Assembly (NCBI GenBank): GCA_003254885.1
Contig: QANT01008702.1
Span: 1 to 64,000 of the forward strand
DNA: 64,000 nucleotides
DNA from: Purshia tridentata
Lineage: Eukaryota > Streptophyta > Magnoliopsida > Rosales > Rosaceae
Reading direction: 5' to 3'
Shown here: positions 12,754-24,595 of the stretch, piece after piece
Layout of the letters: each line of letters starts with the position of its first letter
How positions within the stretch are numbered: position 1 is the first letter of the stretch
Made by a program: the position numbers and the translations under genes
Notes under the pieces: model-generated
What the model was told of the DNA's origin: nothing
Database searches by the model: none
Seen by the model: the letters and a program-made list of their open reading frames with translations, nothing else

Positions 12754-13650
12754 TCAAGAAGCCAAAGTGGAAATGACACACACTAGAAGTATGATGAGCA
12801 CAACAGCCCAAACCCAATAAACCCATTTCTTATTCTTCTTCTTCATCTGGCTTGCATAGTAAAGACTGTTTGTGCCACCACTGATAAAAGGTCCTGCAGT
12901 GGCAACATTCTCTTCGATGTTGTCTATCTCTTCACCTTGCGTCTCAACCAGAACAGCCATGTCAAGAAACACCTGATGAAGCTTAGTTAGACTTCTCTGA
13001 ATATCCATCACTGCCTCATGTCTAACTTTGCTCCCCATATCCAAGTCTGTCTTCCCCTCGAACAATTGAACTTTCACACTACCGGAAATCATCTTTTCGA
13101 TCACCTCCTCGGTGGGTAACTCACCCATTGCACTGTAGTACCTCCTTCTGAGATCCTCCTTGTGATCCAAAAGAATCTTTTCTCTCAAAGACTGGAAATC
13201 GTTCATCATGTCCCTCAGCTTGACTCTCAAGCCAGCAGTGATGGATATCCTAGTCCGGTCAACAGTGCTCCCTTCCTTATAGTCCTCGGACATTTTTCGA
13301 CTGATCACATTGGACTTATCAAGTGCTTCTAGCCTTGCCTTGACAATCCTGGCTTTGCGAAGCACTGCAACCATGTCGGACTCCACCCGGTCTCTAAGCC
13401 CGCGAAGAATCTTGGTACTGTGAGTGGACTTTGCCTCTTCATTCAGGCTCTGAAGATCATACAAGAGATTGGTGATCTCTTCCATATCTGCCTTGACTGC
13501 ATTGACTTCTTGAAAAAACTGAGAGAGGTTTTCCTGGTCTGAGGGGTTAAGTTGGCCTGCTTCAACATCAAGGTCCGCTTCCAGGTCCTTCTGTGCCTGT
13601 TTCTTCAGTTCCACATAATTTAAGAACGACTTTGTCATCAAATCATTCAT
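12754..13650 (-). CDS. SYP112: syntaxin SYP112 (Qa-SNARE)
   Basis: Single coding exon, 298 aa. It opens with MNDLMTKSF, the signature of the plant SYP11 group. An N-terminal three-helix Habc region (about 30-160) is followed by a Qa-SNARE motif (about 205-265) with RSLTKLHQVFLDMAVLVETQ, whose Q in LHQVF is the zero-layer residue, and a C-terminal membrane anchor (VYWVWAVVLIILLVCVIS). The stretch ISGGTNSLYYASQMKKKNKK before the anchor fits SYP112 rather than KNOLLE/SYP111. It acts in vesicle fusion at the plasma membrane or cell plate; SYP112 can partly substitute for KNOLLE in cytokinesis according to the literature I recall. The 5' UTR appears to carry two introns: one between about 14122 and 13858, another ending just before 13676. 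Confidence 0.95.
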   Translation of the reverse strand: MNDLMTKSFLNYVELKKQAQKDLEADLDVEAGQLNPSDQENLSQFFQEVNAVKADMEEITNLLYDLQSLNEEAKSTHSTKILRGLRDRVESDMVAVLRKARIVKARLEALDKSNVISRKMSEDYKEGSTVDRTRISITAGLRVKLRDMMNDFQSLREKILLDHKEDLRRRYYSAMGELPTEEVIEKMISGSVKVQLFEGKTDLDMGSKVRHEAVMDIQRSLTKLHQVFLDMAVLVETQGEEIDNIEENVATAGPFISGGTNSLYYASQMKKKNKKWVYWVWAVVLIILLVCVISTLAS

Positions 13651-14246
13651 CTTTGCAAAAATATTGCAAAACCCACCTGCAAAATTGTTCAGAAAAATTA
13701 AAACTTGCGTAGAAATGCGATTATTGATAAAGCAAGCAATATGAAAACCCAGTAGAAATTGAAGAAAGATTCACTGATTATTACCCTCATAAAATTCAAG
13801 AATCGAATCCGCTTCTCAAGATTACCGGACTTCTTCTTCTTTACTACTCCAAGAGATCTGAAATTCACAAAGAACGGCCATGAGAAGTGAGACAGTAAAA
13901 AAGTTCAAGAAAAAGCGCAACAAGAAAACCAATTGGCGATAGAAATGCCAGTTTCAGAGCCTTAAGAATTTAATATAAACATTAAAAACCAAAACCCACG
14001 AAGAGTATGTACAGTACAGGTTTCAAATTATTAAAAAGCCAAATTTCAAGGTTTAAGATCCATTAGAAACCAAGAAAAGAGAAGGGAAACAAAGAAATAG
14101 AAAGTGGGATTTCGTGAAAACCTTGAAGTGATCGATGGGTCCCTGTTTCTAGTCGAAAATCTTTTGTCTCGAACTGTCACTGTGATGTTGACGTTCGGGT
14201 TTCGGAGATGATGATCCGAATCAGAGAAGAAGGAACTCGCTGATCA
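13651..14246 (-). other. SYP112 5' leader with two likely introns
   Basis: Minus-strand signals include an acceptor (ttttgcag then gtgggttttg) at about 13676, an acceptor (gaatttcag) near 13858 and a donor (cacttcaag then gttttcac) near 14122. These fit 5' UTR introns, which are common in plant SNARE genes. The transcription start is probably near 14.2-14.3 kb. Confidence 0.5.
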
Positions 14247-14999
14247 ATGTGCGAGAGAGACCGAGTGACAGGAGGGTTCGCAATCGTTCGGGTGGGAAAG
14301 TTTCTACGACGGAGTTCCTTATATAACCGCCTAAAATTCAAATTGTCGTCGAAGATATATAGCCGTTCTTTTTTTATTTATTTTTCTGAAAGGCGGTGGG
14401 CATGGTTGTGCCCTAAGCTCAAACGATGGCGTTTTATGCAGGTGTTGTTACTTTGTTAGTTAAAACGGTTTTTATCATTTTTTTTTAATCCTTATCTATT
14501 CCTCAAAGAACATGATATATTAATCAAAATAATAACAAGATTGGTTAAGCTTTAATTTTCTCCCACCTATCATGATGGACCTCCAACTCATTGGCCAATA
14601 TTTATATGCTATCACCATTTACTAGAAATCATATTGGATATCAAATTATTGATTGTCCTTGACCCACTCCAACTGTTTTTTTGTTAATTGGTATGATTAG
14701 TGTTCTTTTTATCAATATTAGTATAACACCATTAGATAATCATAATGCAGTTTATCTAGCCTTAATATTATAAGGAGGCCAGTTTTTTCTTATTAAAAGA
14801 AAAAACCTTCATTATTTTTTCCGCAATTATACGGAGACCAGTTCTTTTCTCAAATTTTCTTTTCTACAATTTACAATGTGAATATGCCAAAGTGATTGCT
14901 ACAAAAGACAACTTCAAGGAGCCTGTTCTTGATCTTATTTTCCGACCTGTTCACCCTCAAGCCTTCCATGTGACTCATTACAACTAGTTTCAAGTACAT
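14247..14999. other. intergenic, SYP112 promoter and COAD 3' flank
   Basis: AT-rich spacer. A small hairpin (gttttttcttattaaaagaaaaaac, arms around ttaa) sits near 14.79 kb. Nothing else is supported. Confidence 0.5.
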
Positions 15000-16948
15000 T
15001 TACAAAAATGAGATCTTGGTTTCTGCCGGCTGTTGTTTCTTGACCTTCTCTGCCTCAAGCTTCCTTAATGTTGTCGAACTAAGCTTATCTCCACCAGATT
15101 CTTCAGAAACTAGATCTACAACTTCAACCTGCACAAGGGGATGCACAAAATTAAGGCCTAATCACCATAATAATTTTAAATAAAAAAGGTCTACTTTTGA
15201 TATGCTAGAACAACCAACTCAAACCTTAAGTTGTGAAAGGCCTCTGTCAACTCTCTTCTTATTAACAGACAGCCCACCTGGTAAAGTCTCCTTGCTGCCA
15301 GAAACCAAATCTAGAAAATTAGTGAAGAAAAACACCTCTACGAAGGAGACTCAACAGTGAGGTTTATGCCTGATACAGGCCGAGGTAACTCAACATATTC
15401 CATTTTTCAAAGGTAAATCAACTCAGCCCAGTTCAAAGCCAGACTTATCAGTTTTAATTTTAAAGCAGATCATGATCTACTTCAAAGTGCATCTCAAGAT
15501 TCAAGAGAAGACAAACATGTCAAGCTTTACATGTACATTTTGATTAAGTTTTACTCAAAACATAATCACAGAAGTAAAAAGACCAAAAGAAAATATGTAA
15601 ATATGGAACAAACCTGACAACAATTGCCTCCAAATTTTCATCAACTATTGAGGGGCCATAGGGGTCTGTGATGGGTTCAACTTGCACTGCCAGCCCCTGC
15701 TTGACAGACTGTGCACATAGTAGCAGGAAATTGAGGACCCGAAGTATCAGTATAAGACATAAGAGGAAGAAAATGTTTTCTGCGACACAACCATGCCACG
15801 GAAAAACCTTACAAAAATTATTCAATGCATCACCCCTGAGGTAGCATGGTTGATGGTCCATGTGTATCACCACCTAGTCCACCTTCAATAAGCTTTACCA
15901 ACAATGAAATACTTGCAAAGGCCACCTCCAGAAACTGAGACATAATGAGATGGGTCTGGGTATGGACGTATGGTGGCGGATCACATGAACCTGTTCAAAC
16001 CCACAATCTCAGCTACAACAGGGTGAAACACATTGTATAAAGGAATAAATTCATGAACTGCTTGCTGACTCACTATAACAACTGCAATAAGATAAAGTTG
16101 CATTTGGATACATGGACTTAAATTTTAAACTGAAGGATTTAGAACTACTTAGTTTTAAATTGTTTGCATCAAATGTTTAAAAACAGATCTCTATATAGGG
16201 TTAGATGGAGAGTTATGATCCATTTTAATTATGGATTGAGAAGTAAACCTTATAGTTTATACTACTGAGTATTTGAAATCCACCATATTTCAAATTAATA
16301 CTTCTGAATTCTAATTGAACCATTTCTACTAAAAGAGAAAATCCAAATATCTTATTCTAATTCATTAATCCAATTCCAATTTAACAAGTTCCTTGTATAC
16401 TATACCTTGATGTAATTTTCAACATTATGCATCCTTTCCTCAATGGGTTGTATCATATCAGCAAACTGACAAAGTGGAAACAAAAACCACAATATCAATA
16501 CCAATATCAAATCTACTTTACGAACTAAACTCATGTCTTCCAATCTCCCAAATACTAGTTTAGCTTGCCATATCTTACATAAAATGAATTAAAGTTTTCA
16601 AATTGCAATTCAATATAAACCCACCAAATTCGTAAAAAGATGAATGATTATTGAATAAACCTGTTTTTTAGCCAACATGGGTCCATCGCAAATTCCAACC
16701 ACAATCCGATCCCTTGCCAGCTCCGCTGATGCCTGATTTCATTTTCCACCACACCATTCATTGTCAGCATTTTGAATTTCACAGACCCAACCATAAAAAC
16801 CGAAAGAAAAGATGGAGAAAGAAGAAACCTTGAGAAAAAGGCGGTGGCCGTCGTGCAATCGGTCGAAGGTGCCGCCGAGAACCACCGCTCCATATGTATT
16901 CGGCGGAGATAGCTTGGGACTGACCAGCGAGTCCTCCAAAGTCGCCAT
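15000..16948 (-). CDS. COAD: phosphopantetheine adenylyltransferase (CoA synthesis)
   Basis: Six exons: 16948-16829, 16732-16661, 16465-16406, 15708-15614, 15294-15225, 15128-15000; 181 aa, matching the plant enzyme of about 177 aa. It adenylates 4'-phosphopantetheine with ATP to dephospho-CoA, the fourth step of CoA synthesis, in the cytosol. The nucleotidyltransferase signature [12 protein letters not shown] is at 25-36 with HxGH at 32-35, and the [31 protein letters not shown] and [10 protein letters not shown] blocks are family-specific. The start at 16948 is chosen because MATLEDSL lines up with known N termini; an upstream in-frame Met at 17020 would add 24 basic residues that could be a leader. 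Intron 3 holds the segment duplicated near 1.6 kb. Confidence 0.95.
16190..16420 (-). repeat. COAD intron 3 segment with a second copy near 1.6 kb
   Basis: This segment, read on the minus strand, begins with the last 14 bases of COAD exon 3 and runs about 215 bp into intron 3. It is the counterpart of 1563-1835. One explanation is a mobile element, but the presence of coding exon sequence at its edge favours a gene-derived duplicate. Confidence 0.7.
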
Positions 16949-18736
16949 TTTGACGCGCGAAGTGGGTTTCGGGTGGTAGTTGGGGAATGAAAATGCAATT
17001 TTTTTTTTACCGGGAAACACAATTAAGCGTTGCTTTTAATCTCAGATATGTTAGGTTAATCACAACCATTGACTTGTCTGGAAAAACACTACTCTATGTA
17101 CAATGAACCTGGACGTTTTGCTGAGAAGTGGGATATTTTTTTTCTTTGAATAAGAGAGAAGGTATGAGAGAATTCAGAGTAATTTTTCTTTTCTTTTTTT
17201 CTAATAGCATAAAGTCTCTATTTATCGACATTAGGATGAGAAGGGTTATGTTCTTTATATGAGATTAAATTCTATGTAATTATCAATACAATTATCTTCA
17301 AAATAAATACATAAAATACATTTGAATAAATATTGCGGACAGCCACATAAATATTCACAAATTCTCCCTTTAGAAGGTTCACTCTTTAACTAAATAACGA
17401 ACATAGTATTTATGTGATATTTTATCATTTTTAGACCATTTTTTACAAGGTTCAACATGTTAGGATATATAGTTCTATATTTTAAAGTAAAAAATTCTTG
17501 TTAAAACATATGTGTCTCGGATGTCTACATAATTTCTGCATAAAGATTAATATTTAGGGTTTATTAATATTTACAACACATATACTGTTTTTTCTTTTTT
17601 TTTGTGTAGTAATAAAGAATTTACACTTAAAAAGACATTACTTTAAGATTTAGAGTCAAATTTGGATCTAAAATGACTTATTTTTTAATATAAGTACAAT
17701 ATCAGCCTGAAAAATAAGGATCATAATTCATGACTCTTTCCTTTTGTTGGATTGTGAGTTCAAAATGAAATTATCTTAATCTTCATTTTTTTGCTTTCTC
17801 ATTACCGTTGGAACTTAGAATAGTGGCCTGAATATATTTACACTATTAACACATTAACCGCCTTGTTGATGCTAAAAAAATGATTCACACCCGTTTTTTA
17901 GTGTTTGTTTTAATTATAAATCCGACCTATTCTCTGCGGATTTATAAGAATTTCTATAGACTTTGTAAAACTCTGTGGAACTCTGTAAAAATATATAAAT
18001 TTTGCAAAAGTCTGCGACTTGAAAAAAGTCTATAGAAATCTTTATAAATCTATATACACTACACCCTCCTTAATCTTCATTTTTTGGCTTTCTCATTACC
18101 GTTGGAACTTAGAATAGTCCTACGTGGCCTGAATATATTTACACTATTAACACATTAACCGCCTTGTTGATGCTCGAAAATGATTCACACCCGTTTTTTA
18201 GTGTTTGTTTTGTGCTAAAGAGAATTAGAACAAAACTTCCCTACCTGAAAAACAGCCCCATTGTCTAGTTTGATTAGAACTCACTATCATAATTTTACAA
18301 GCCATCAAATAGTATGTCACTAACTTTTTTCGGTATGTGTGCTTATTTCAAGTAAAATTTATAGTTTTTCAAAGCAAATAAAACACATGGCGGTATAGCA
18401 CATGGTAGTACCATGTATTGCCCCATTCAAGACTTTGCAAAGATGGACCAAATAAACCAGTGCGATATGCAAACTTCAGAAGATGCATGAAACAATCTTT
18501 GTTGTCAATCTGATCCAGATTTTGAGTTATGAAGCTTTTATAAAGATAAAAACAAGAGTAAACTTTGTTATTGACATTTGCTGCACTAAGTGAACTGAAA
18601 TGGTCAACTCATTTATACCTCATAATTTGGTATCTATACCCTGGTGAAATTACTCAATGAGGTTCCCATTGCCACAACAGCAGCAGGTACAGACATCAAA
18701 TGACTATCCTACAAAAACAATCTGCATTTGCAGAAT
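16949..18736. other. intergenic with hairpin element and duplicated flanks
   Basis: AT-rich spacer between the COAD start and the DUF829 stop. It contains a direct repeat of about 135-145 bp at 17777-17911 and 18068-18212, separated by a small hairpin element. No gene is seen. Confidence 0.6.
17777..18212. repeat. direct repeats flanking a small hairpin MITE-like element
   Basis: The two repeats share tttctcattaccgttgga, acattaaccgccttgttgat and attcacacccgttttttagt almost without change; the second has an extra cctacg. Between them lie inverted repeats of about 26 bp, ggatttataagaatttctat at 17938 and its complement ending near 18050, enclosing about 60 bp. The layout suggests an insertion-linked duplication. 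Confidence 0.75.
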
Positions 18737-20607
18737 TTACACCTGCTTAACTGTAGCAAAACAATCTTTCAAGAAATAGTCAAGCTGTGAAGAGTATAGG
18801 TCGGGGAAAGCCCTGAAGTGGTCCACATGGGGGGATAAGCCGAAATTAAAGGACCTTACAATTCTACCCATCCTCCTTTGCTCCTCCATGAACAACTCGA
18901 TTGACTGATATGGAACCACTTTATCACCAGAACTATACAAGTAAAGCTGCGGACAATAAGGAGGGTTTTTCGAGAGGATGAAGTTTATCTTTTTGAACCT
19001 CCTGCAGAAAAAACAATAAATAATCACTTAAGTCAATCATCTAGGAATTACAAGCTGTCTAATTCAAAAACAAATATGGAGACAAATGTTAGAACACTTA
19101 CAAAATACTTACTTATTCACATGAGGCAAATTTAGAATAACTGAGAACAGCTTCTCTAACACCAATAGAAGCATGGTTTCAATTATTGGAGGTTCCTCTT
19201 CTTCTTGCATCTTTGAAATGTTTATTGCACCTCCAGACTCATTTAGTTCTCCAGCCTTAACCGCAGGGCTTGCTAAAGAGCTGCCTTTCTTCAAAATTGC
19301 AGCAGAAAATCCCGCCGCCCACACCTGAAGAAGTTAAACAGAGTGATTAATTTCACACATTACCATAAATGCTAATTAAAACAACATCCTCTTAATTAGA
19401 GACATATAACTCAAATTGAATAAATAATCATAAGAACATAAACAGTCTATAAAAGCGATTTATAGTTGGCCAATTAGATTAAATACATTCCTCATATTCG
19501 ATTAAGTACAGTACAAATTCAAACGAAACATGACACTCAACTGAATCACCAAGAAAAATTACATTGCAGGTTTCTATGTTCCATCTGATGAGGAGTGAGC
19601 CATTTCAGCTTCTACCAAATTGGGGTGATGCCATACAGCAAATAACTCTATGTGATTTGAATCGTTAACCAATCAAAAGCATATTAAACATTCAATCTAA
19701 GCAAGCAAAACCATTCAATTTCCAGAGCATGTTTATATAATACTGGATACCAATCGATATTTCAAATTTCTGATAAAATCATGAACAAAAAAACCTTTGT
19801 ATCAAAAGGGTCCCCTGCTCCTGAATCAACAACACACCCTTTAATCTTCTCCACCACATCTTGTCTACCGTGCAGAATGTCAAGAATGGCACCATATCTG
19901 CAAACAATTAACAACCATAAACAAAGAGTAATACAAAGCACATTTTCATAGCAAAAAACATGAACAAAGAGTACCTACACAAACCAACCCGTATAGCTAA
20001 AAGTGTGAAAAAGCAAACACCGTTCTCTGCCATCCTCTACCCTCTCCGAGACCCACGAAGCCAGCTCGTCGGCCAAAGCCAGAACCCGTTTCTCAATTCG
20101 ATCCCCCAAATCGAACCAGAGCACCTCCCTCACATCGACAACGAAGGTCACAGCGTGAATGCCCCTCGAATTGTACCATTCCACGTACCTCCTCAGGTGC
20201 TTGGTCTGGGCCCCGAGCCAACCCAGCAAGACCACTGTCACTTCACGCTTTTGAGCTCCAAAAGAACCCACATTTCCATTAATTCCACTCTGGAAAGCTC
20301 GGTTCCATGCGAATACGCCGTCGTTTGAGTGCGAGAGAGAGTGGTTGAAGTGGGTGATCGGGAATGGAGAGGAAAGAGGGAAGATTAGGGATTTGAATGG
20401 TTTAAGGTTCGCGGAGAACGAGGACTGTGACTGTGCGAGGGAAAGAGAAAGGGGTGCTCTTCGAACGAAGCCGTTTTGAGGGAAATTGGGAACTGAAAGT
20501 GAGGAACTTGAGGATCGATGAAGTTTGGGAGAGAAAATGAGAACAGACGACGTCGTTTTGGTGAAGAGATGGCGATTGAGACTGAGAATTCTCGCGGGGG
20601 TTTCCAT
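18737..20607 (-). CDS. DUF829 / TMEM53-like alpha/beta-hydrolase-fold protein
   Basis: Four exons: 20607-19979, 19897-19795, 19324-19113, 19001-18737; 402 aa. The first 90 residues are Ser/Leu/Arg-rich and poor in acids, which suggests an organelle transit peptide. Family landmarks are [83 protein letters not shown] and [22 protein letters not shown]. The GWLGA and SGDKVVP/HVDHFR blocks occupy the places of the oxyanion loop and the acid and His residues of hydrolases. Members in animals sit in the nuclear envelope; the plant role is unknown. The exon 1 donor is GT|gtaggt; the alternative one base group later would add a stop. It diverges from the next gene with 298 bp between starts. Confidence 0.88.
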
Positions 20608-20905
20608 GGCTCAAATGTCCAATTCGGAGTTTGAAAACCGGTTGGAGTTGGCTTATAGACGAAGGTGTCACTTAGGGATTATCAGAAAAACGACGTCGTA
20701 TTACTGGAACGACGGACTTATAGCTTTTCTATCCTTGCCAGAGACGGACACGATAGACCGTTTGATCATGAGAGCCTCCTAGTCCTCCTGGTTTAGCGTC
20801 CTCCACAACTCGAAACGTACACCAACCACAGACAACGACAAAACGTTTTAAACTTCAAGGGTCTTCTCCTTTACACTCATTCTTAGAGCTTTCACAAGCA
20901 TTCCA
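20608..20905. promoter_or_regulatory. shared divergent promoter, DUF829 gene / hydrolase gene
   Basis: Only 298 bp separate the two start codons. The stretch must carry both 5' leaders and core promoters. It includes an acgacgtcg word (20692-20700), a bZIP-type ACGT core. Both products look plastid- or organelle-directed, so shared control is plausible but unproven. Confidence 0.5.
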
Positions 20906-23337
20906 ATGTCTTCCTCGTGTGCCGTACCACTTTCAGTTAGAAGAGAGCTCTTCAACCCCACAACTGAGAGCAGGTTCATTGCCCCCACAAGACCATTTCT
21001 CCACAGTAAGCTGATGCTGCACTTTATCTTTGCATTTAATCAAAAAAAAAATTTTATTTTTTCTCTCTGGGTATTGATTGTTGAGTGTGTTGCTTTACTT
21101 GGAAGGAAGCAAATGTGAAATTAACAGGAGGGGTTTTGCTTTTAGAGGAGTTGCAGCTTCGGGACTGTCAGTCATGGGCTCTTCTTTGACTGCTCAGCCT
21201 GTTCAAGGTTAGTCTTTTACCATCTATTTCATTATTTAATTCCTTGTGTTTTAGTGCAATTTCCTGTGTTTTTGCAAATGGGGTTTGGTTTAAGTTGCAT
21301 TTTTTTTTACTATAGGTATTGAAAGACTACCATTCAAACCTGAGGGGTACAATTTTTGGTCATGGAGGGGTCACAAGATTCATTATGTGGTGCAAGGAGA
21401 AGGACCCCCGGTTGTTCTTATTCATGGTTTTGGTGCTTCTGCATTTCACTGGAGGTTTGCTACTTTATGCTCATCAACTTCTATTTGCTCTTCAGTTATG
21501 TGTTTATGGTTGCTTGCGTATGCATTGGCTTGGTTGTTTGCAAAGTCCTTTAGCTTCATCCACCATATGGGGAGTTGGTGGTGTGCATCTAAACTGAGAG
21601 TCAGAGCTTTAAGAATCTGATCAAGTATGAAATGCAATAAACCAGGGGAACTTTCCTTTTTCCTTTTGTGATTAAAACCCAGTTGTCCCCAATGAGCCTT
21701 AAGTTGCATGAAGTTGGGCTTTTTTAACCGTTAACTTTGTATTTTCCGTGTGAATTTATTAGTGGCTAGACAAGTATGCTAATGGTGGCTGTAGGTTTAG
21801 TATATTTTGATGCTAATAATTTGTTCTTTTTATGCACAGGTACAACATACCAGAGTTGGCTAAACGATACAAGGTTTATGCTATAGACTTGCTGGGATTT
21901 GGGTGGAGTGAGAAAGCATTGGTTGAATACGATGCCATGGTTTGGAGAGATCAAGTAGTGGATTTCGTGAAGGAGATAGTGAAAGAACCAACAGTTTTAG
22001 TTGGAAACAGGTGATAATCTAAAACTTAAATGTTATAATTCATCTACGACCAAGTTTCATGACTAAAAGACTTATGAATTGGGATGATCAATTAATCATG
22101 ACTTTTGGGCCATCAAAAATGTTATCTAAATTTAAAGGCTCAAAAATGAGTTTGAGACAATGTGAATATTATCCTATTTTCTTTTGAGATAACATTTGAA
22201 ATAATGATTATATGATTGCTGTAAATGTTCAGCCTTGGAGGTTTTACTGCTTTGGTTGCAGCAGTTGGGTTGCCTGAGCAAGTAGTTGGAGTTGCACTAC
22301 TGAATTCTGCAGGACAGTTTGGAAATGCAAATAATGAAACCGAGAAGTCTGACGATGAGGAAACAGCCCTGCAGAAGTTTATCGTAAAGCCACTGAAGGA
22401 AATATTTCAGCGGATAGTACTTGGATTTTTGTTCTGGCAAGCAAAGCGACCAGCTCGAGTTGAATCCGTCTTAAAGAGTGTGAGTCACTTTCTAGGCTAA
22501 ATCTTCAAGTCTGATTATAAATGGGCAGGCTTTTCTACCATTCTTGAAAAAAATTTCTCAGAAAAGGCAGCAACTTCATCGCAATCCCCAATTCCCATGA
22601 TATTGCAAGTTGATGTTTTATAATGCTAAACTTCTTGTAATCACTATACATTTGCCTACCCAAATTCATGATCAAATTTTATGACTGTATGCTTAATGTT
22701 CTCATTTTTGCAACACAGGTGTACAAAAATACCTCCAATGTGGATGATTATCTGGTGGACTCCATAATAATGCCCGCAGCTGACCCCAACGCTGGAGAAG
22801 TCTACTACAGGTATGTAGAGATCTGTTCTTCATACTCTTCATGTATCAAACTTCTGTGTATGCTTCACGAGTGTGGATTTATATCATTTTTCTTTTTCAC
22901 CATTAAAGTATCTAATACAGATGCACTGAATAATAATGATGCAGATTAGGGAAATCTTGAAAATTTTGGTGTCTAATACTATAGTATTGGGGTTAAAATT
23001 GTCTAGTAATCTTGGTGTCTGATTCCTTTCTATTTACCATGTTCTCTTATTTGTTTTGCACAGATTGATGACCCGGTTTGTGTCAAACCAGACCAAGTAT
23101 ACTCTAGACAGTATCTTAAGTAAGATGTCGTGCCCACTTCTGTTGCTTTGGGGTGACTTGGACCCATGGGTAGGTCCTGCCAAGGCCAACAGAATCAAAG
23201 AGTTTTATCCAAATTCAACTTTGGTAAATTTACAGGCAGGGCACTGTCCACATGATGAAGTTCCAGAGCTTGTCAATACGGCTTTATTGGATTGGTTGTC
23301 AACTTGTACACCTGAAGCCTCTCTCCAAACAGTCTGA
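20906..23337 (+). CDS. pheophytinase/chlorophyll dephytylase-like alpha/beta hydrolase
   Basis: Seven exons: 20906-21005, 21148-21207, 21316-21454, 21840-22010, 22233-22479, 22719-22810, 23064-23337; 360 aa. A Ser/Arg-rich N terminus of about 40 residues suggests a chloroplast transit peptide. The hydrolase core has PPVVLIHGFGASAFHWR (oxyanion loop), GFGWSEKA, the nucleophile elbow GNSLGG with S157, the acid in LLLWGDLDPWVGP (D301) and the His in LQAGHCPHDEVPE (H330), so the triad is complete. The W of GFGWSEKA and the DPWVGPAKA block put it near the Arabidopsis At4g36530 and CLD1/PPH group, enzymes that remove phytol from chlorophyll or pheophytin; substrate here is inferred. The exon 1 junction uses the acceptor tttagag, since the alternative tttag gives an early stop. 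Confidence 0.9.
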
Positions 23338-24595
23338 ACACGTTAAAATTTCGTATAGCACTACCCCTCTGAGGTTATACTTGTAACGGGATTGTAAATT
23401 CATTTATCAAATTACTTCTTTAGGTGGTCTACCTACCTTCATCTATATGATACAGTTTCTGATTTTGTAAGTCAAGATAAGAGCTTCCTTCCTAGCTGTT
23501 TAGAGCATTGCACAAAGAGCTTTAAAGCTCATTTCATGGAAGAGGAAAATGTGAGAGGGTGAGGTTAGAGAGATCAGGAAGTTTAAACCCAGAGTACTGT
23601 GCATTTCTTGAGCCTATAAGTAGCCTAAGTAGGAAGCCATTTGCTCTGTGAAAAGAGGCGCATAAGCCACAAAGAAAACCTTCAAAAGTCTCCAAAACTA
23701 CCATGAGTTTTCCAACGACTTCAGACCTACACAATCAACACCCCTTAAGATTTTAGTCACCAAACACCATACATTCTCAAAGAAAAGACCCACTTTATAT
23801 AGACATGTCTCGCCTTTATTAAAGATGTGGTCGATAATTTTGATAACAATAGTTATATCATAAACAGAAAAATTATTTGTAAAGAAATAAAACTATTTGG
23901 ATCACATTTATTAACCACTTTGTAATCATTTTATATGTATTTCACTGGTATGTTTCTCATTTTTATTAAAAATATTATTAACACAGTAGTCGGTAAACTT
24001 ATTAGTAATAGAAAATAAACGACTTTGTCTAACCGGCAGACGCCATTCTGAAACGACGAATGCTTGTCCAAACGACAAGTCATGTATGAAGGATAAGATA
24101 ATACTTAAACAAAACGTTATATGCCGTTACAGCCGCCATGCCATATTTGCCATGCCGCGCAATTATTCCATTCAAAGTTCCACCAGTAGCCCGGAGGAGA
24201 GAGGAGACAACTCAGACAAGAAAAAGACAAACAAAACCTCGACAGCCCAGCTTAGAAATTGCAGGAAAAACAAAGACATCTTCTTTTCTTTTCTTTTTTG
24301 ATAGCTGTAGACTTAACAATCCCACCATATTCATCGACCTCGTTGCCATCAACAATTATTCTTCTTTGTAAACATCGCATATTCTTACGTTTTAATCATC
24401 TCCCTCTTCATTAATACCTCAAATTCCACTTTCTTCAGATACCCTTTTCCTTCTTCATCTTCTTGTTGTCTCCTTTCATTATAATAATACATGTCAACTC
24501 CTACAAACTCCAGAAAATAGCTTCAGCCCTTTGATTCTGGACCTATTATGTGTTCAAATCAACCTTGAAATCAGCAGAACACTGAAAGCTTTCAA
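23338..24595. other. intergenic, hydrolase 3' flank and RFC3-like promoter
   Basis: AT-rich spacer of about 1.26 kb. Nothing beyond short low-complexity tracts and probable 5' UTR of the RFC3-like gene in the last 200 bases is seen. Confidence 0.5.

Noticed and set aside
16739-17020. Upstream COAD start at 17020
   Set aside because: Gives 24 extra residues before MATLEDSL; the shorter start lines up with known enzymes, so it was not used as the main model.
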